Positions 9,010 to 18,479 of a stretch of 64,000 bases of DNA are shown one piece after another. The stretch's first letter is position 1, and each line of letters starts with the position of its first letter. Under the pieces are notes generated by a model that was given only the letters and a program-made list of their open reading frames with translations, was not told where the DNA came from and ran no database searches. The translations under genes and the position numbers were made by a program. Source of the DNA: Rhizobium sp. BK251 (lineage in GTDB: Bacteria > Pseudomonadota > Alphaproteobacteria > Rhizobiales > Rhizobiaceae); contig NZ_SLUQ01000002.1 of NCBI RefSeq assembly GCF_004345245.1, forward strand, positions 310,001 to 374,000. The letters run 5' to 3'.

Positions 9010-11823
9010 CTATTGCCCCAGGCGCTCAAGCAGGGCAGGGACATGCACCTGGTCGGTCTTGTAGTTGCCGGTGAGCATATACATCATGATGTTGACGCCC
9101 GCGCGGTAGGCGTATTCGCGCTGTGTTTCATCCTGCGGGACCGTCGGCAGCATCGGTGCGCCGTTGTCGTCCACTGCCCACGCTCCGGCGAAGTCGTTGC
9201 CCGTTATCAGTATCGGTGAAACGCCATCCGCCGAAACGGCGGGCTTGTTGTCGCTCGCGCGGTTGTTGTCCTGCCGGGCCTCGATCCAGAGCGGGCTGCC
9301 GCTATAGCGGCCCGGAAAGCTCGAAAGCAGATAGAAGGATTTCGTGAGAACGTGATCGGGCGGCACCGGCTCGAGCGGCGGTATATCGAGATTTGCGAGG
9401 ATCGCCTGCAGACGTTCGCCGTTCGCGCTCGGTGCACTGCTGTCGTTGAGAGAGCTGAATTGGTCGCGGGTGTCGAAGAGCACGGTCCCGCCGCTGCGCA
9501 TGAAGGCGTCGATGCGGTTGATCGAGGTCTGCGAGGGCATCGGCGCGCTCGCTGAAATCGGCCAGTAGATGATCGGATAAAACGCAAGCTCATCCTTGCT
9601 GATGTCTAGTCCCACGGGCGCTGCCGGCTCCAGGGTCGTGCGATAGGTCAGGAATTGGCTGAGCCCTTCGAGACCGCGCTCTGAAATGCGATCGACATCG
9701 GCCTCGCCGGTCACGACGTAGGCGAGGTGCGTATTGTCCAGGTGCTCGAAGATCTGGTCGTCACCGGGCTTGGAATCGTCGGCGCGCAGATCGCCCGGAT
9801 GGATGAAGGCTGCGCTCATCGCGACCGCGATGACGGCAGCCGCGCGCGTTGCCGGCCGCAAGCGTGAGAAGGCCCCGTTCATGAAGAGCACGATGATGCT
9901 ATCGGAAACGAGCAGGAGGAAGGCGATCAGGAAGAGCGACGGTTTTGCCGACCATGCCTCACCACCGATCAGGCCTTCTCTGATCACGGTGGCACCGGCC
10001 GTGTCGAGCGGCTTCAATTCGGCGCCCTGCGGCAGGACGTTGAGCGCGGTGAAGCCATCTTCGGAGCCATAGAGTCCCGGGGGATTGTCGAAGTTCGCCA
10101 CGGGTTCTGCCTTTGCGGAGGGGATCAGGGGCCGGGCGGTGCCGGTCTCGGCCGTCAGCACGCCCTTTGCCGTGAGAAGGCGGAAGGGGGGCAGTGCATC
10201 GGCCGTGCTTGCGCCACCGCCTGCTTCGGACGTGACGCCGCCGGATCTCGAGAGCTGCACGACACGACGGAGCATCTCGACGAAGCTGCCGGAGATCGGC
10301 AGGTCGGACCATGTGGCTTCGGCGCTGACGTGGAAGAGCACGATGCGGCCAGCGCCCATCTGCTTTTCCGTGACGAGCGGCGTGCCGTCGGCAAGGCTTG
10401 CCCATGTACGTTCAGCAAGATCGGGCGTCGGTTCGGCCAGCACCTGCCGCTTGACGAGGACGTCGGTCGGACGCCCCATCCCGGCGAACGGGCCGAAGGT
10501 CGGGAAATCCGCAAGCGGCTGAGGCTCCGCCCAGGAAAGCGAGCCGCCGAGGGCACGTTCGCCCTGTCGCAGAATAACGGGAACGAGCGGGTCATCGGAC
10601 GGTGCTGCCGCAAGGCGCGGCCCGGCGAAGCGGATCAGTGTGCCGCCATTGGCGAGCCAGCGCTGGAGCGGCTGATAAGTCTCCTGTGGCAGACGGCCGA
10701 TGTCGGCCATGATGATCACCGACGGATTGCTCGTGAGCAGCTGCGGGATAGCAACAGCGAGGTCGGGCTCGTTGGGCTCCATGAGATCGGCGTAAGGCTG
10801 GAGCGCACGCTGGATATAGTAGAGCGGGGAAAGCAGCGGCTGGAATTCGTCGCCGGCTGCTCCCGAAAGCAACACGACGCGACGGCGTTTGAAGCCGTCA
10901 TCGAGCAGGTGCACGGAACCCGCGGTCGCGTGATCGTCGAGGCTCACGCGGGCAAAATCGTTGCGCATTTCGAATGGGGCAGAGATCGAGCCGGTGGCTA
11001 TTGTCTGGCCGGCGGCAAAGGCGACGTTCCCCGAGGCGATCGCGCGACCCTGGCCATCCTGCGCGCTCAGGGCGAAGGACGCGCCCGAAGAAGCGTTCAG
11101 GCGGGTTGCCGTTACCGTCATGGCGTCGGCTGCGTTGGAGGCTGCCGTCAGGGCAACTGCCTGGTCGCTGTCGCCTTCTATCAGGCGAAGTTCGCCCGGT
11201 TGCAGGTCGGCAAGTTGCCTTATCGTCGCATCGTTGTCCTTTGCGGCGATGCCGTCCGAGAGAAAGGCTATCGTGCCGGGATGCGTACCATTCAGCGCGG
11301 ACTTCACGGCCGCTATCGTCCGTTCACGGTCCGGGACGAGCGGCTTGGGCTGGGCGGCGCGCAGCTTGTCGCGCGCTGCCAGGGCCGTGCCAGGCAGTGA
11401 TTCATGACTCGGGTCTGCTGTGAAGGCGATTGCGATCGGCATGCCGCTGGCCTCGGCATCGTCGATCAGCGCTTCGGCCGTCTGCACGCGCTTGTCCCAA
11501 TCGGAAGCCGATGCCCAGCCATTGTCGACGAGCAGAAGCAAGGGACCGCCGGCAGCGAGCGAGCTCGTGCGGGGATTGAAGACCGGATCGGCGATCGCCA
11601 GGATGACGGCGGCGGCAAGCAGCATTCGAAGGAGCGTCAGCCACCACGGGCTCTTGGCCGGCGTTTCTTCGCGCTTCAGGACGCTCGCGAGAATCCTCAG
11701 TGGCGGGAACACTTCGCTCTTCGGCCTGGGCGGCGTGAGGCGCAGCAGCCACCAGATAAGCGGCAAGGCCACCAGCGCGCCAAGAACCACGGGATAGGCG
11801 AAGGCAAAGGGCAGGGCGCTCAT
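9010..11823 (-). CDS. BatA-type N-terminal and DUF4159 C-terminal membrane protein
   Basis: This 937-residue protein starts with the two-helix BatA-type module (ALVALPLIWWLLRL near residue 15 and a second helix near 65-80), followed by a von Willebrand-like region (LLLLVDNGWAS near 96). Another hydrophobic helix pair lies around residues 640-690. The C-terminal 210 residues match DUF4159, with FYPIIYWPIS and GGTVLFDTRDQF. Members of this group sit next to MoxR and DUF58 genes and are thought to work at the inner membrane, but no reaction is known. It overlaps the DUF58 gene by four bases (ATGA), so the two are probably translated together. Confidence 0.85.
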   Translation of the reverse strand: MSALPFAFAYPVVLGALVALPLIWWLLRLTPPRPKSEVFPPLRILASVLKREETPAKSPWWLTLLRMLLAAAVILAIADPVFNPRTSSLAAGGPLLLLVDNGWASASDWDKRVQTAEALIDDAEASGMPIAIAFTADPSHESLPGTALAARDKLRAAQPKPLVPDRERTIAAVKSALNGTHPGTIAFLSDGIAAKDNDATIRQLADLQPGELRLIEGDSDQAVALTAASNAADAMTVTATRLNASSGASFALSAQDGQGRAIASGNVAFAAGQTIATGSISAPFEMRNDFARVSLDDHATAGSVHLLDDGFKRRRVVLLSGAAGDEFQPLLSPLYYIQRALQPYADLMEPNEPDLAVAIPQLLTSNPSVIIMADIGRLPQETYQPLQRWLANGGTLIRFAGPRLAAAPSDDPLVPVILRQGERALGGSLSWAEPQPLADFPTFGPFAGMGRPTDVLVKRQVLAEPTPDLAERTWASLADGTPLVTEKQMGAGRIVLFHVSAEATWSDLPISGSFVEMLRRVVQLSRSGGVTSEAGGGASTADALPPFRLLTAKGVLTAETGTARPLIPSAKAEPVANFDNPPGLYGSEDGFTALNVLPQGAELKPLDTAGATVIREGLIGGEAWSAKPSLFLIAFLLLVSDSIIVLFMNGAFSRLRPATRAAAVIAVAMSAAFIHPGDLRADDSKPGDDQIFEHLDNTHLAYVVTGEADVDRISERGLEGLSQFLTYRTTLEPAAPVGLDISKDELAFYPIIYWPISASAPMPSQTSINRIDAFMRSGGTVLFDTRDQFSSLNDSSAPSANGERLQAILANLDIPPLEPVPPDHVLTKSFYLLSSFPGRYSGSPLWIEARQDNNRASDNKPAVSADGVSPILITGNDFAGAWAVDDNGAPMLPTVPQDETQREYAYRAGVNIMMYMLTGNYKTDQVHVPALLERLGQ

Positions 11824-12740
11824 AGCTGTCCTCCGTGAGTTGCCTTGGCAGGCATGCCGGAGAGATACATATGGATGGCGACGAGCGCTTCAGAAGCCAG
11901 ATGATCGGTGCGGTGGCTGACGAAGTTCCAGCCGAGGTGACGCAGGGTCTCACCAAGATTTTCGCGACGTGCAAGGTAGGCGCGCGTATAGGCCTCTCGA
12001 ACGTTTTCGGCGCGGCCTGAAACCAGCTTTGCCCCCGTTTCGGGATCGGTAAATTCGGTTCGGCCGTCGTACGGAAAGAGTTCCTCTGCAGGATCAGCGA
12101 CCTCGACCACATAGCCGCGCAGCCCACGCTGGGCGAGCGGACCGAGCCGTTCCATGATCTTGTCGACATCGTCGAGGAAATCGCCGATCAGGACGATATC
12201 GCTCCATCCGCGGATCATCCGCGTATCCGGAAGGCCGCTGGTCAGCGGCGCGTGAGCCAGTGCGGTTGCGAGCCTTTCGGCAGCATTTCGTGCCGAAACA
12301 GGCTCCATCACGCCGGGGCAGCCGATGCGTTCGCCGGAGCGGGCGAGGATTTCTGCAAGCGCCAGCATGATGACGAGCGCACGGCTTTCCTTCGAGACCG
12401 AGCCGAAGCTCGACTTGTACATCATGGACGGCGACATGTCCGCCCAGAGCCAGATCGTGTGCGCTGCCTCCCATTCCCGGTCGCGGACATAGGTGTGGTC
12501 ATCGCGCGCCGAACGGCGCCAGTCGATGCGCGACAGGCTTTCGCCATCCGTATAGGGCCGGAACTGCCAGAAATTCTCGCCGATGCCGCGCTTGCGCCGG
12601 CCATGCCAGCCGGCGATCACGGTGTTGGCGATGCGCTTCGCCTCTACCAGACAGTCGGGTATGAGGACGGCGCGGCTGCGGGCGCGGGAGAGAGCTTCAC
12701 TGCCGGGTGTTGGTGATACGATCTGTCCGATTGGCGCCAC
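11820..12740 (-). CDS. DUF58 domain-containing protein
   Basis: The 306-residue protein has the DUF58 signature region around residues 45-75 (FRPYTDGESLSRIDWR) and a von Willebrand-like strand with a partial MIDAS pattern, WADMSPSM, near residue 100. DUF58 proteins are regular partners of MoxR AAA ATPases. Translation probably starts at a GTG at 12738-12740, with GAGGAG ten bases upstream; there is no ATG near the conserved start. It lies 14 bases after the MoxR gene and overlaps the next gene by four bases. Confidence 0.9.
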   Translation of the reverse strand: MAPIGQIVSPTPGSEALSRARSRAVLIPDCLVEAKRIANTVIAGWHGRRKRGIGENFWQFRPYTDGESLSRIDWRRSARDDHTYVRDREWEAAHTIWLWADMSPSMMYKSSFGSVSKESRALVIMLALAEILARSGERIGCPGVMEPVSARNAAERLATALAHAPLTSGLPDTRMIRGWSDIVLIGDFLDDVDKIMERLGPLAQRGLRGYVVEVADPAEELFPYDGRTEFTDPETGAKLVSGRAENVREAYTRAYLARRENLGETLRHLGWNFVSHRTDHLASEALVAIHMYLSGMPAKATHGGQL

Positions 12741-12754
12741 GCGTTACTTGCTCC

Positions 12755-13768
12755 TCAAGCCCTGGCTTGCTTCACCAACCCGGCAATGACGCTGCGCACG
12801 GACATGCCCTCGGCGCGGGCGGCGAAGGTCAGTGCCATGCGGTGTTCAAGCACCGGTTCGGCCAGGGCATAGATGTCATCGAGAGACGGAGCAAGGCGTC
12901 CCTCGTAGAGCGCCCGGGCGCGTGCGCAGAGCATCATCGCCTGGCCGGCGCGCGGGCCGGGGCCCCAGGCAACATTCTTGTCCGTGGAAGCGTTGCCCTG
13001 TCCGGGGCGCGCGGAACGCACCAGCGAGAGGATCGCATCGACGACGGTGTCGCTGACGGGCATCTGGCGGATCAGCCGCTGGATTTCCAGCAGCCGGTCG
13101 GCATCGATGACCGCCTCCGGCTTCGTCTCGCTGAGGCCGGTCGTCTCCAGAAGGATCCTGCGTTCGGCGGCAAGCTCCGGATAGTCGACGTCGACCTGGA
13201 GAAGAAAGCGGTCGAGCTGTGCTTCGGGAAGCGGATAGGTCCCTTCCTGCTCAAGCGGGTTCTGGGTCGCAAGAACATGGAATGGGCTCGGCAGGTCATA
13301 GCGCTGGCCGGCGACGGTGATGTGGTATTCCTGCATGGACTGCAGCAGGGCCGACTGGGTGCGCGGAGATGCGCGGTTGATTTCGTCAGCCATCAGCAGC
13401 TGGGCGAAGACCGGTCCCTTGACGAAACGGAACGAGCGGCGACCGCTTGCGTCCTGGTCCATCACCTCCGAGCCCAGGATATCGGAGGGCATCAGGTCGG
13501 GCGTGAACTGGATGCGGTTGGCGCCGAGGCCGAGAACATCGCCAAGGGTCGTGACCAGCTTCGTCTTGGCAAGGCCCGGAACGCCGACAAGAAGCGCATG
13601 GCCGCCGGACAGGACTGCGAGCAGCGTGTTCTCGACCACGCTCTCCTGACCGAAAATCACCTTTGAAACCTCCTCGCGGATCGAGGCGATATCGGCGAGC
13701 GCACGCTCGGCCGCTGCGATGATCGCCTTCTCGTCAAGGCTGTCTTCGGTCGACTTCATCAATCCCAT
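12755..13768 (-). CDS. MoxR family AAA+ ATPase
   Basis: The 337-residue protein shows a Walker A motif GVPGLAKTKL near residue 77, Walker B LMADEINRA near 140, the sensor segment ATQNPLEQEGTYPLPEAQLDRF near 170-190, and the C-terminal AAA lid. MoxR ATPases are thought to act as chaperones for maturation of partner complexes, here most likely the DUF58 and BatA-like proteins encoded just downstream. The start at 13768 has GGGAG seven bases upstream; a second in-frame ATG lies three codons later. It is the first gene of a five-gene leftward operon reaching to 6518. Confidence 0.92.
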   Translation of the reverse strand: MGLMKSTEDSLDEKAIIAAAERALADIASIREEVSKVIFGQESVVENTLLAVLSGGHALLVGVPGLAKTKLVTTLGDVLGLGANRIQFTPDLMPSDILGSEVMDQDASGRRSFRFVKGPVFAQLLMADEINRASPRTQSALLQSMQEYHITVAGQRYDLPSPFHVLATQNPLEQEGTYPLPEAQLDRFLLQVDVDYPELAAERRILLETTGLSETKPEAVIDADRLLEIQRLIRQMPVSDTVVDAILSLVRSARPGQGNASTDKNVAWGPGPRAGQAMMLCARARALYEGRLAPSLDDIYALAEPVLEHRMALTFAARAEGMSVRSVIAGLVKQARA

Positions 13769-13926
13769 AAGTATCTCCCGCGGCTCAAGATGTTCACAGG
13801 CTATCGCGTTTCGTACACATTTGCTTCATAGACAATACAACTTATCCCCATGATGCGTGCTGGCAAGAACCTTGCATAATGACTATGTCGTGACCGACAA
13901 TGGTTAAGAACAAACCGGACGGAAGA

Positions 13927-14550
13927 ATGGCAGGCGAGGAAATTAGGGCCACTGCGGACGCCGCCGGTCTTGCTGCGCTGATTTCACGCGCCGCCAGTCA
14001 GACGGAGGGCCAGAAGAAAGGGCCGCCACCCGTCGATAGGTGGAATCCGCCATTTTGCGGCGATATCGACATGGAAATCCGGGCCGATGGCACCTGGTTC
14101 TACATGGGAACGCCGATAGGCCGGGCGCCGCTCGTGCGGCTTTTTTCGACCGTGCTGCGCAAGGACGAGGATGGGGCCACCTACCTCGTCACGCCCGTGG
14201 AGAAGGTCGGCATACGCGTCGTGGACGCGCCATTCGTCGCAGTCGAGATGAGCGTGACCGAGCGTGACGGCCTTCAGGTACTCACATTCCGAACGAATGT
14301 CGGCGATGTGGTGGAGGCGGGTGGCGACCATCCCCTGCGCTTCGTGATCCACGGCGAAAACAACGAGCTCAAGCCCTACCTGCATGTGCGGGGCAGGCTC
14401 GAGGCATTGGTAGCGCGCGCCGTGATGTACGACATCGTGGAACTCGGCGAGGTGATCGAGATCGCCGGCGTTGCGACATTCTGTATACGGTCGGCGGGCG
14501 CGGTCTTCCCGGTCATGCCGGCAGCCGAATTGGATGCGCTTGCCCGATGA
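13927..14550 (+). CDS. DUF1285 family protein
   Basis: About 207 residues matching DUF1285, with the characteristic segments CGDIDMEI, WFYMGTPIGR and TPVEKVGI in the first half. No enzyme activity is known for the family. I chose the ATG at 13927 over the one at 13900 because GGACGGAAG precedes it and the family normally starts near this point; nine extra residues are possible. It overlaps the next gene by four bases, so it is the first gene of a coupled three-gene operon with a Nudix hydrolase and the CCA-adding enzyme. Confidence 0.85.
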   Translation: MAGEEIRATADAAGLAALISRAASQTEGQKKGPPPVDRWNPPFCGDIDMEIRADGTWFYMGTPIGRAPLVRLFSTVLRKDEDGATYLVTPVEKVGIRVVDAPFVAVEMSVTERDGLQVLTFRTNVGDVVEAGGDHPLRFVIHGENNELKPYLHVRGRLEALVARAVMYDIVELGEVIEIAGVATFCIRSAGAVFPVMPAAELDALAR

Positions 14551-15182
14551 CAGACTATCCACTTTTTTCCGCCGCCGAATTCCGCCGCCGCGCCCTCAAC
14601 CAGGTCGGCGCCCCGATCGATCACGCCTGGCGCGACCACGGCGACCACATCCTCAACCCTGATATCGTCGCACGGGTCGAGAACATCGCCCTGCGGGACG
14701 CGGCCGTCCTGGTGCCGGTCGTCGATGACGGCGAGGAAGCGAGCGTCATCTTCACCACGCGGACGTCGACGCTGCGCAAGCATTCGGGACAGATCGCCTT
14801 TCCCGGCGGCGCCATCGATCCCGGCGACATTTCCCCTGAAATGGCGGCGTTGCGGGAAACCGAAGAGGAGATCGGGCTGGGCGGCGCCTATGTGGAGACG
14901 GTCGGGCGGTTGCCGAACTATTTCGCGGCCACGGGTTTCCGCATCACACCGGTTCTCGGCGTCGTGCGTCGCGGATTCGAATTGCAGCCCAATCCGGACG
15001 AGGTCGAGGACGTCTTCGAGGTGCCGCTTTCCTTCCTCATGGATCCGGATCACCACGGCCGCGACAGCCGAATCTGGGAAGGCATCGAAAGGCACTTCTA
15101 CCGCATACCTTACGGAACGCACATGATCTGGGGAATTACGGCGGGCATCGTCCGCACGCTCTATGAAAGGCTTTATGCATGA
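14547..15182 (+). CDS. Nudix CoA pyrophosphatase family protein
   Basis: The 211-residue protein carries the signature of the CoA-specific Nudix branch, LRKHSGQIAFPGG (about residues 79-91), followed by the Nudix box with MAALRETEEEIGL. Members of this branch hydrolyse coenzyme A or its derivatives to phosphopantetheine and 3',5'-ADP. The assignment to CoA is by family, since substrate choice cannot be proved from sequence. ATGA overlaps join it to genes on both sides (14547-14550 and 15179-15182), so translation of the three is probably coupled. Confidence 0.88.
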   Translation: MTDYPLFSAAEFRRRALNQVGAPIDHAWRDHGDHILNPDIVARVENIALRDAAVLVPVVDDGEEASVIFTTRTSTLRKHSGQIAFPGGAIDPGDISPEMAALRETEEEIGLGGAYVETVGRLPNYFAATGFRITPVLGVVRRGFELQPNPDEVEDVFEVPLSFLMDPDHHGRDSRIWEGIERHFYRIPYGTHMIWGITAGIVRTLYERLYA

Positions 15183-16432
15183 CCAGCCTGGCCGGCCAAG
15201 CATGGTTCAAGGATCCCGCGCTGACGAGGGTCTTCGCGCTTCTCAACGCCGATGGCGGCGAAGGGCGGATCGTAGGCGGCGCCGTGCGCAACAGCCTGAT
15301 GGGGCTACCGGTCAGCGACATCGACATGGCGACGACATTGCCGCCGCAGACGGTGATCGAGCGCGCCGCGGCGGCTCGCATCAAGGCCGTGCCGACGGGT
15401 GTCGCCCATGGCACGGTGACGCTGGTATTGGAGGGCAGGCCCTTCGAGGTAACGACACTCCGACGGGACGTGGAGACGGACGGCAGGCGCGCCCAGGTCG
15501 CTTTCGGCACGGACTGGCAGGTGGATGCCGAGCGGCGCGACCTCACGATCAACGCACTTTACGCGAAGGCCGACGGCGAAGTGATCGATCTCGTCGGAGG
15601 ATTGCCCGACATAGAAACGAAGACGGTCCGCTTCATCGGCAACGCCGCGACCCGGATCGCCGAGGATTATCTGCGCATTCTGCGCTTCTTCCGTTTCTTC
15701 GCCTATTACGGCTCGGGCAGGCCGGATGCCGATGGGCTGCGCGCCGCGGCGGCGGCGCGGTCGAACCTGAAGTCGCTGTCGGCGGAGCGCGTCTGGTCGG
15801 AGACGAAGAAGCTGCTGTCAGCGCCGGATCCGGGGCGCGCGCTGCTCTGGATGCGCCAGGCGGGTATCCTGACCGAGGTCCTACCGGAAACGGAAAAATG
15901 GGGCATCGATCTCGTGCCGGCCCTGATCGCAACCGAACGGGGACTTGGCTGGAGCCCGGAGCCATTGCTGAGACTTGCCGGAATTGTCCCGCCCGATGCA
16001 GAGAGGCTTGCAAAGCTTGCCGTGCGGCTGCGCCTCGCCAACGCCGAAGCTGCCTATCTGAATGCCTGGGCGAAAAGCCCCGATATCCGCGACGACAAGT
16101 CCGTCGCTGCCTTGGACCAGCTTCTCTATCGGCATGGGTCGGAGGGCATCATCGTACGCCTCAAGCTTGCCCTTGCTTTGGCCCGTGGCAAGGCCGAGCT
16201 CGATTTCGAGGAAATGGCGCGGACAGCGCGCTTGAGCAAGCTCCTCGACAGGGCGACGAACTGGAAGAAGCCTGTCTTCGGTCTCAGCGGGGCAGACGTC
16301 ATCGCGGCCGGCATAGAGGCCGGTCCGCGCGTGGGCGAACTGCTTGCCGATATCGAAAATCAGTGGATTGAAGGCAATTTCATCGATGACCGGGCGACGC
16401 TTCTCGCCCGGCTGAAGGATCTGACGAAATAG
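15179..16432 (+). CDS. cca: CCA-adding tRNA nucleotidyltransferase
   Basis: The 417-residue protein is a class II poly(A) polymerase/CCA transferase. The N-terminal catalytic domain has GGAVRNSL (about residues 33-40), the metal-binding DIDMAT motif (about 49-54), RRD near 92, and the RRDLTINAL motif near 117. The rest is helical and serves tRNA binding. The enzyme builds or repairs the CCA end of tRNAs in the cytoplasm. I see no HD phosphohydrolase motif. It ends the DUF1285-Nudix-cca operon and converges on the small DUF1059 gene eight bases further on. Confidence 0.92.
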   Translation: MTSLAGQAWFKDPALTRVFALLNADGGEGRIVGGAVRNSLMGLPVSDIDMATTLPPQTVIERAAAARIKAVPTGVAHGTVTLVLEGRPFEVTTLRRDVETDGRRAQVAFGTDWQVDAERRDLTINALYAKADGEVIDLVGGLPDIETKTVRFIGNAATRIAEDYLRILRFFRFFAYYGSGRPDADGLRAAAAARSNLKSLSAERVWSETKKLLSAPDPGRALLWMRQAGILTEVLPETEKWGIDLVPALIATERGLGWSPEPLLRLAGIVPPDAERLAKLAVRLRLANAEAAYLNAWAKSPDIRDDKSVAALDQLLYRHGSEGIIVRLKLALALARGKAELDFEEMARTARLSKLLDRATNWKKPVFGLSGADVIAAGIEAGPRVGELLADIENQWIEGNFIDDRATLLARLKDLTK

Positions 16433-16439
16433 CCGGGCC

Positions 16440-16625
16440 TCAGGCCGCGTTCGCCTCGTTGCGGATCCGAGCCTTGATGTTGTCGACCATGTTTTCGCGG
16501 ATGACGGTCTCGCCATGCGCCGCCTTCATGTGCTCTACGGCACGGCGGACGACCTCGGCGTCATTGTCTGCCCGGGTATGCCACTGGCAGCCCGGAACGA
16601 GGGTACCACATTCGAAAAGTCGCAT
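16440..16625 (-). CDS. DUF1059 family small protein
   Basis: A 61-residue cytoplasmic protein with the DUF1059 pattern: CGTLVPGCQW near the start, then an aspartate/glutamate-rich helix with HMKAAHG. The spacing of the two cysteines and the HxxxxH-like histidines suggests metal binding, but this is inference. The start at MRLFECG is strongly supported by GGAGGAGGT just upstream. The function of the family is unknown. Confidence 0.8.
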   Translation of the reverse strand: MRLFECGTLVPGCQWHTRADNDAEVVRRAVEHMKAAHGETVIRENMVDNIKARIRNEANAA

Positions 16626-16747
16626 GTCTACCTCCTCCGTGAGGTTGTTCGCGGGCTGCGCCCGCAAGGTCCCGGCGAACGGTGGAGCCGGGTGCTCCTA
16701 AACTCCCGCCCGACCCCGATAGTTCCAGGTTGACGAAGGTCCCCAAC

Positions 16748-17026
16748 CTAATCCGGCATCGCCCAGGACTTGAAGCAATCCGACGACTGGTATTGCGTGG
16801 CGGCGCTGTTCTTGGAACCGCGATGCCACTTCTCCTTCAGCTCCTCGACTGACTTACCAGCCGCGAGTTGAAGCTTTACCTGCTGAACGAAGCAGGACAG
16901 CGGAAGATCGGATCCGCTGCTTGCCCTGATTTCTTCGGCTATGCGTGTGACGAATTCCGGCGTATCGCCTGAATACGAAGATTCTTCCAGCTTTGCTGCG
17001 ACGGCTAAGCCGCTCTGTACCGGCAT
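16748..17026 (-). CDS. hypothetical protein
   Basis: A 92-residue protein with no family that I recognise. It is rich in serine, lysine and glutamate, has two cysteines (SCFV and DCFK segments) and no signal peptide or membrane helix. The ATG at 17026 is preceded by GGAGGA at a good distance, whereas the alternative start nine codons upstream is not. It lies alone between the DUF1059 gene and hemF on the same strand, with gaps of about 90-120 bases. Confidence 0.55.
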   Translation of the reverse strand: MPVQSGLAVAAKLEESSYSGDTPEFVTRIAEEIRASSGSDLPLSCFVQQVKLQLAAGKSVEELKEKWHRGSKNSAATQYQSSDCFKSWAMPD

Positions 17027-17117
17027 GACAATCCTCCTCCGATTGAAACGCACATACCAACAAAGTAGTACTCTTCCCCATTAGGTGAAGGGCACCGCTG
17101 CTCATTTCACGCGTCTT

Positions 17118-18029
17118 CTACGGCCAACGGACGACTGGCGGTAGGGACGACAGAATCGATTCCACGTTCCCTCCAGTCTTAAGCCCGAAGATTGTACCCC
17201 TATCGTATAGCAAATTGAACTCCACATAACGGCCACGACGGATCAATTGTTCGTCACGGTCCTGTTCACTCCATGGGCTGTTGAAATTTGCGCGCACGAT
17301 TTTGGGATAGACGTCGGCAAAGGCGCGTCCGACATCCTGCACGAAGGCAAAATCGGCTCCCCAGCCGCCGAGCTTTTCCGCGGAATGCAGCCAGTCGAAG
17401 AAGATGCCGCCGATGCCGCGCGGTTCGTTGCGATGCTTGAGGAAGAAGTACTCGTCGCACCATTCCTTGTATCGGGCGTAATCCGCGACCTCGTGCGGTT
17501 CGCAGGCGCGCTCCATGGCGCGATGGAAGAGCACGCTGTCCGGATCGGTCTGCGTGCGGCGGCGATCCAGAACCGGCGTCAGGTCGGCGCCGCCGCCGAA
17601 CCAATGGCTGGCCGTGACCACCATGCGCGTGTTCATGTGCACTGTCGGAACATTTGGGTTGACCGGATGGATGATCAGCGAAATGCCGGATGCCCAGAAG
17701 CGCGGATCGTCTTTGGCGCCGGGCATCTGGGCGCGAAGATCGCCGCTGAATTCGCCGAAGACGGTCGAGGTGTGGACGCCGGCCTTCTCAAAGACTCGTC
17801 CCGCCAGCATCGACATGCGGCCACCGCCGCCGTTTCCTTCCTCCCGCTGCCAGTCCTTACCGACGAAGCGACCCGGCTCAAGGTCCGAATGCGGACCGGT
17901 CAGTTCGTCTTCCAGGGTCTCGAGCTCGGCGCAGATCGTGTCGCGCAGCCCCTCGAACCAGGCGCGCGCCGTATTCTTCTTCTCCTCGATATCCGCGGGC
18001 AGGCCGACGGGCAATTCAGGTCTTTCCAT
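17118..18029 (-). CDS. hemF: oxygen-dependent coproporphyrinogen III oxidase
   Basis: The 303-residue protein is a full-length HemF. Visible family segments include [10 protein letters not shown] near residue 65, [15 protein letters not shown] near 112, [11 protein letters not shown] near 143, and the C-terminal [14 protein letters not shown]. The enzyme decarboxylates coproporphyrinogen III to protoporphyrinogen IX using oxygen, a step of haem synthesis in the cytoplasm. A GGAGA site six bases before the ATG fixes the start. I see no FNR/FixK-type palindrome in the short upstream region. Confidence 0.95.
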   Translation of the reverse strand: MERPELPVGLPADIEEKKNTARAWFEGLRDTICAELETLEDELTGPHSDLEPGRFVGKDWQREEGNGGGGRMSMLAGRVFEKAGVHTSTVFGEFSGDLRAQMPGAKDDPRFWASGISLIIHPVNPNVPTVHMNTRMVVTASHWFGGGADLTPVLDRRRTQTDPDSVLFHRAMERACEPHEVADYARYKEWCDEYFFLKHRNEPRGIGGIFFDWLHSAEKLGGWGADFAFVQDVGRAFADVYPKIVRANFNSPWSEQDRDEQLIRRGRYVEFNLLYDRGTIFGLKTGGNVESILSSLPPVVRWP

Positions 18030-18206
18030 TGTCTTTCTCCGAGCGCCGGCATTCCACTCCGGCGCGACTCTTTCTCGTTTTCAACGCGCTTTTGTCTATC
18101 AGGCAGTCCGGGTCGCCACCAGTTTTGGGGGTGCGACAAATCCGGCCAGATTCGACTCGCAAATTCGCTTCGCCGACATTACGTTTCCCTTCAGAGGTAA
18201 GGTCTC

Positions 18207-18467
18207 ATGGCGAAAATACCCGGACCGCCGTCATTTGACGGGCTTAAGCGCAGAATTGAAAAGCATCGGCAGGAAAAACCGGCGCGCAGCGGGGGCGTTT
18301 TCGTACGTGAGACTTATTGTCTCAACCGCCCGGAAGCGCGCGCCAAGGCACGCGAATGGTTCGATGCTTTTCCCAAGGCGGCATACTGGACCGAGGTCGA
18401 AAGCTGGCGGCAGCTCGATGGCGACCGCATCGAGTTCACAATGCGCCGCCTGCCATCGGCCGATTGA
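18207..18467 (+). CDS. small hypothetical protein
   Basis: An 86-residue basic protein without signal peptide or membrane helix. It contains a run of charged residues in the first half (LKRRIEKHRQEK) and a more compact C-terminal half with tryptophans (WFDAFPKAAYW). I do not recognise a family. AGGTAAGG lies just before the ATG. The gene is divergent from hemF and converges on the VOC-family gene with a 12-base gap. Confidence 0.6.
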   Translation: MAKIPGPPSFDGLKRRIEKHRQEKPARSGGVFVRETYCLNRPEARAKAREWFDAFPKAAYWTEVESWRQLDGDRIEFTMRRLPSAD

Positions 18468-18479
18468 TACGCTCGAGCC

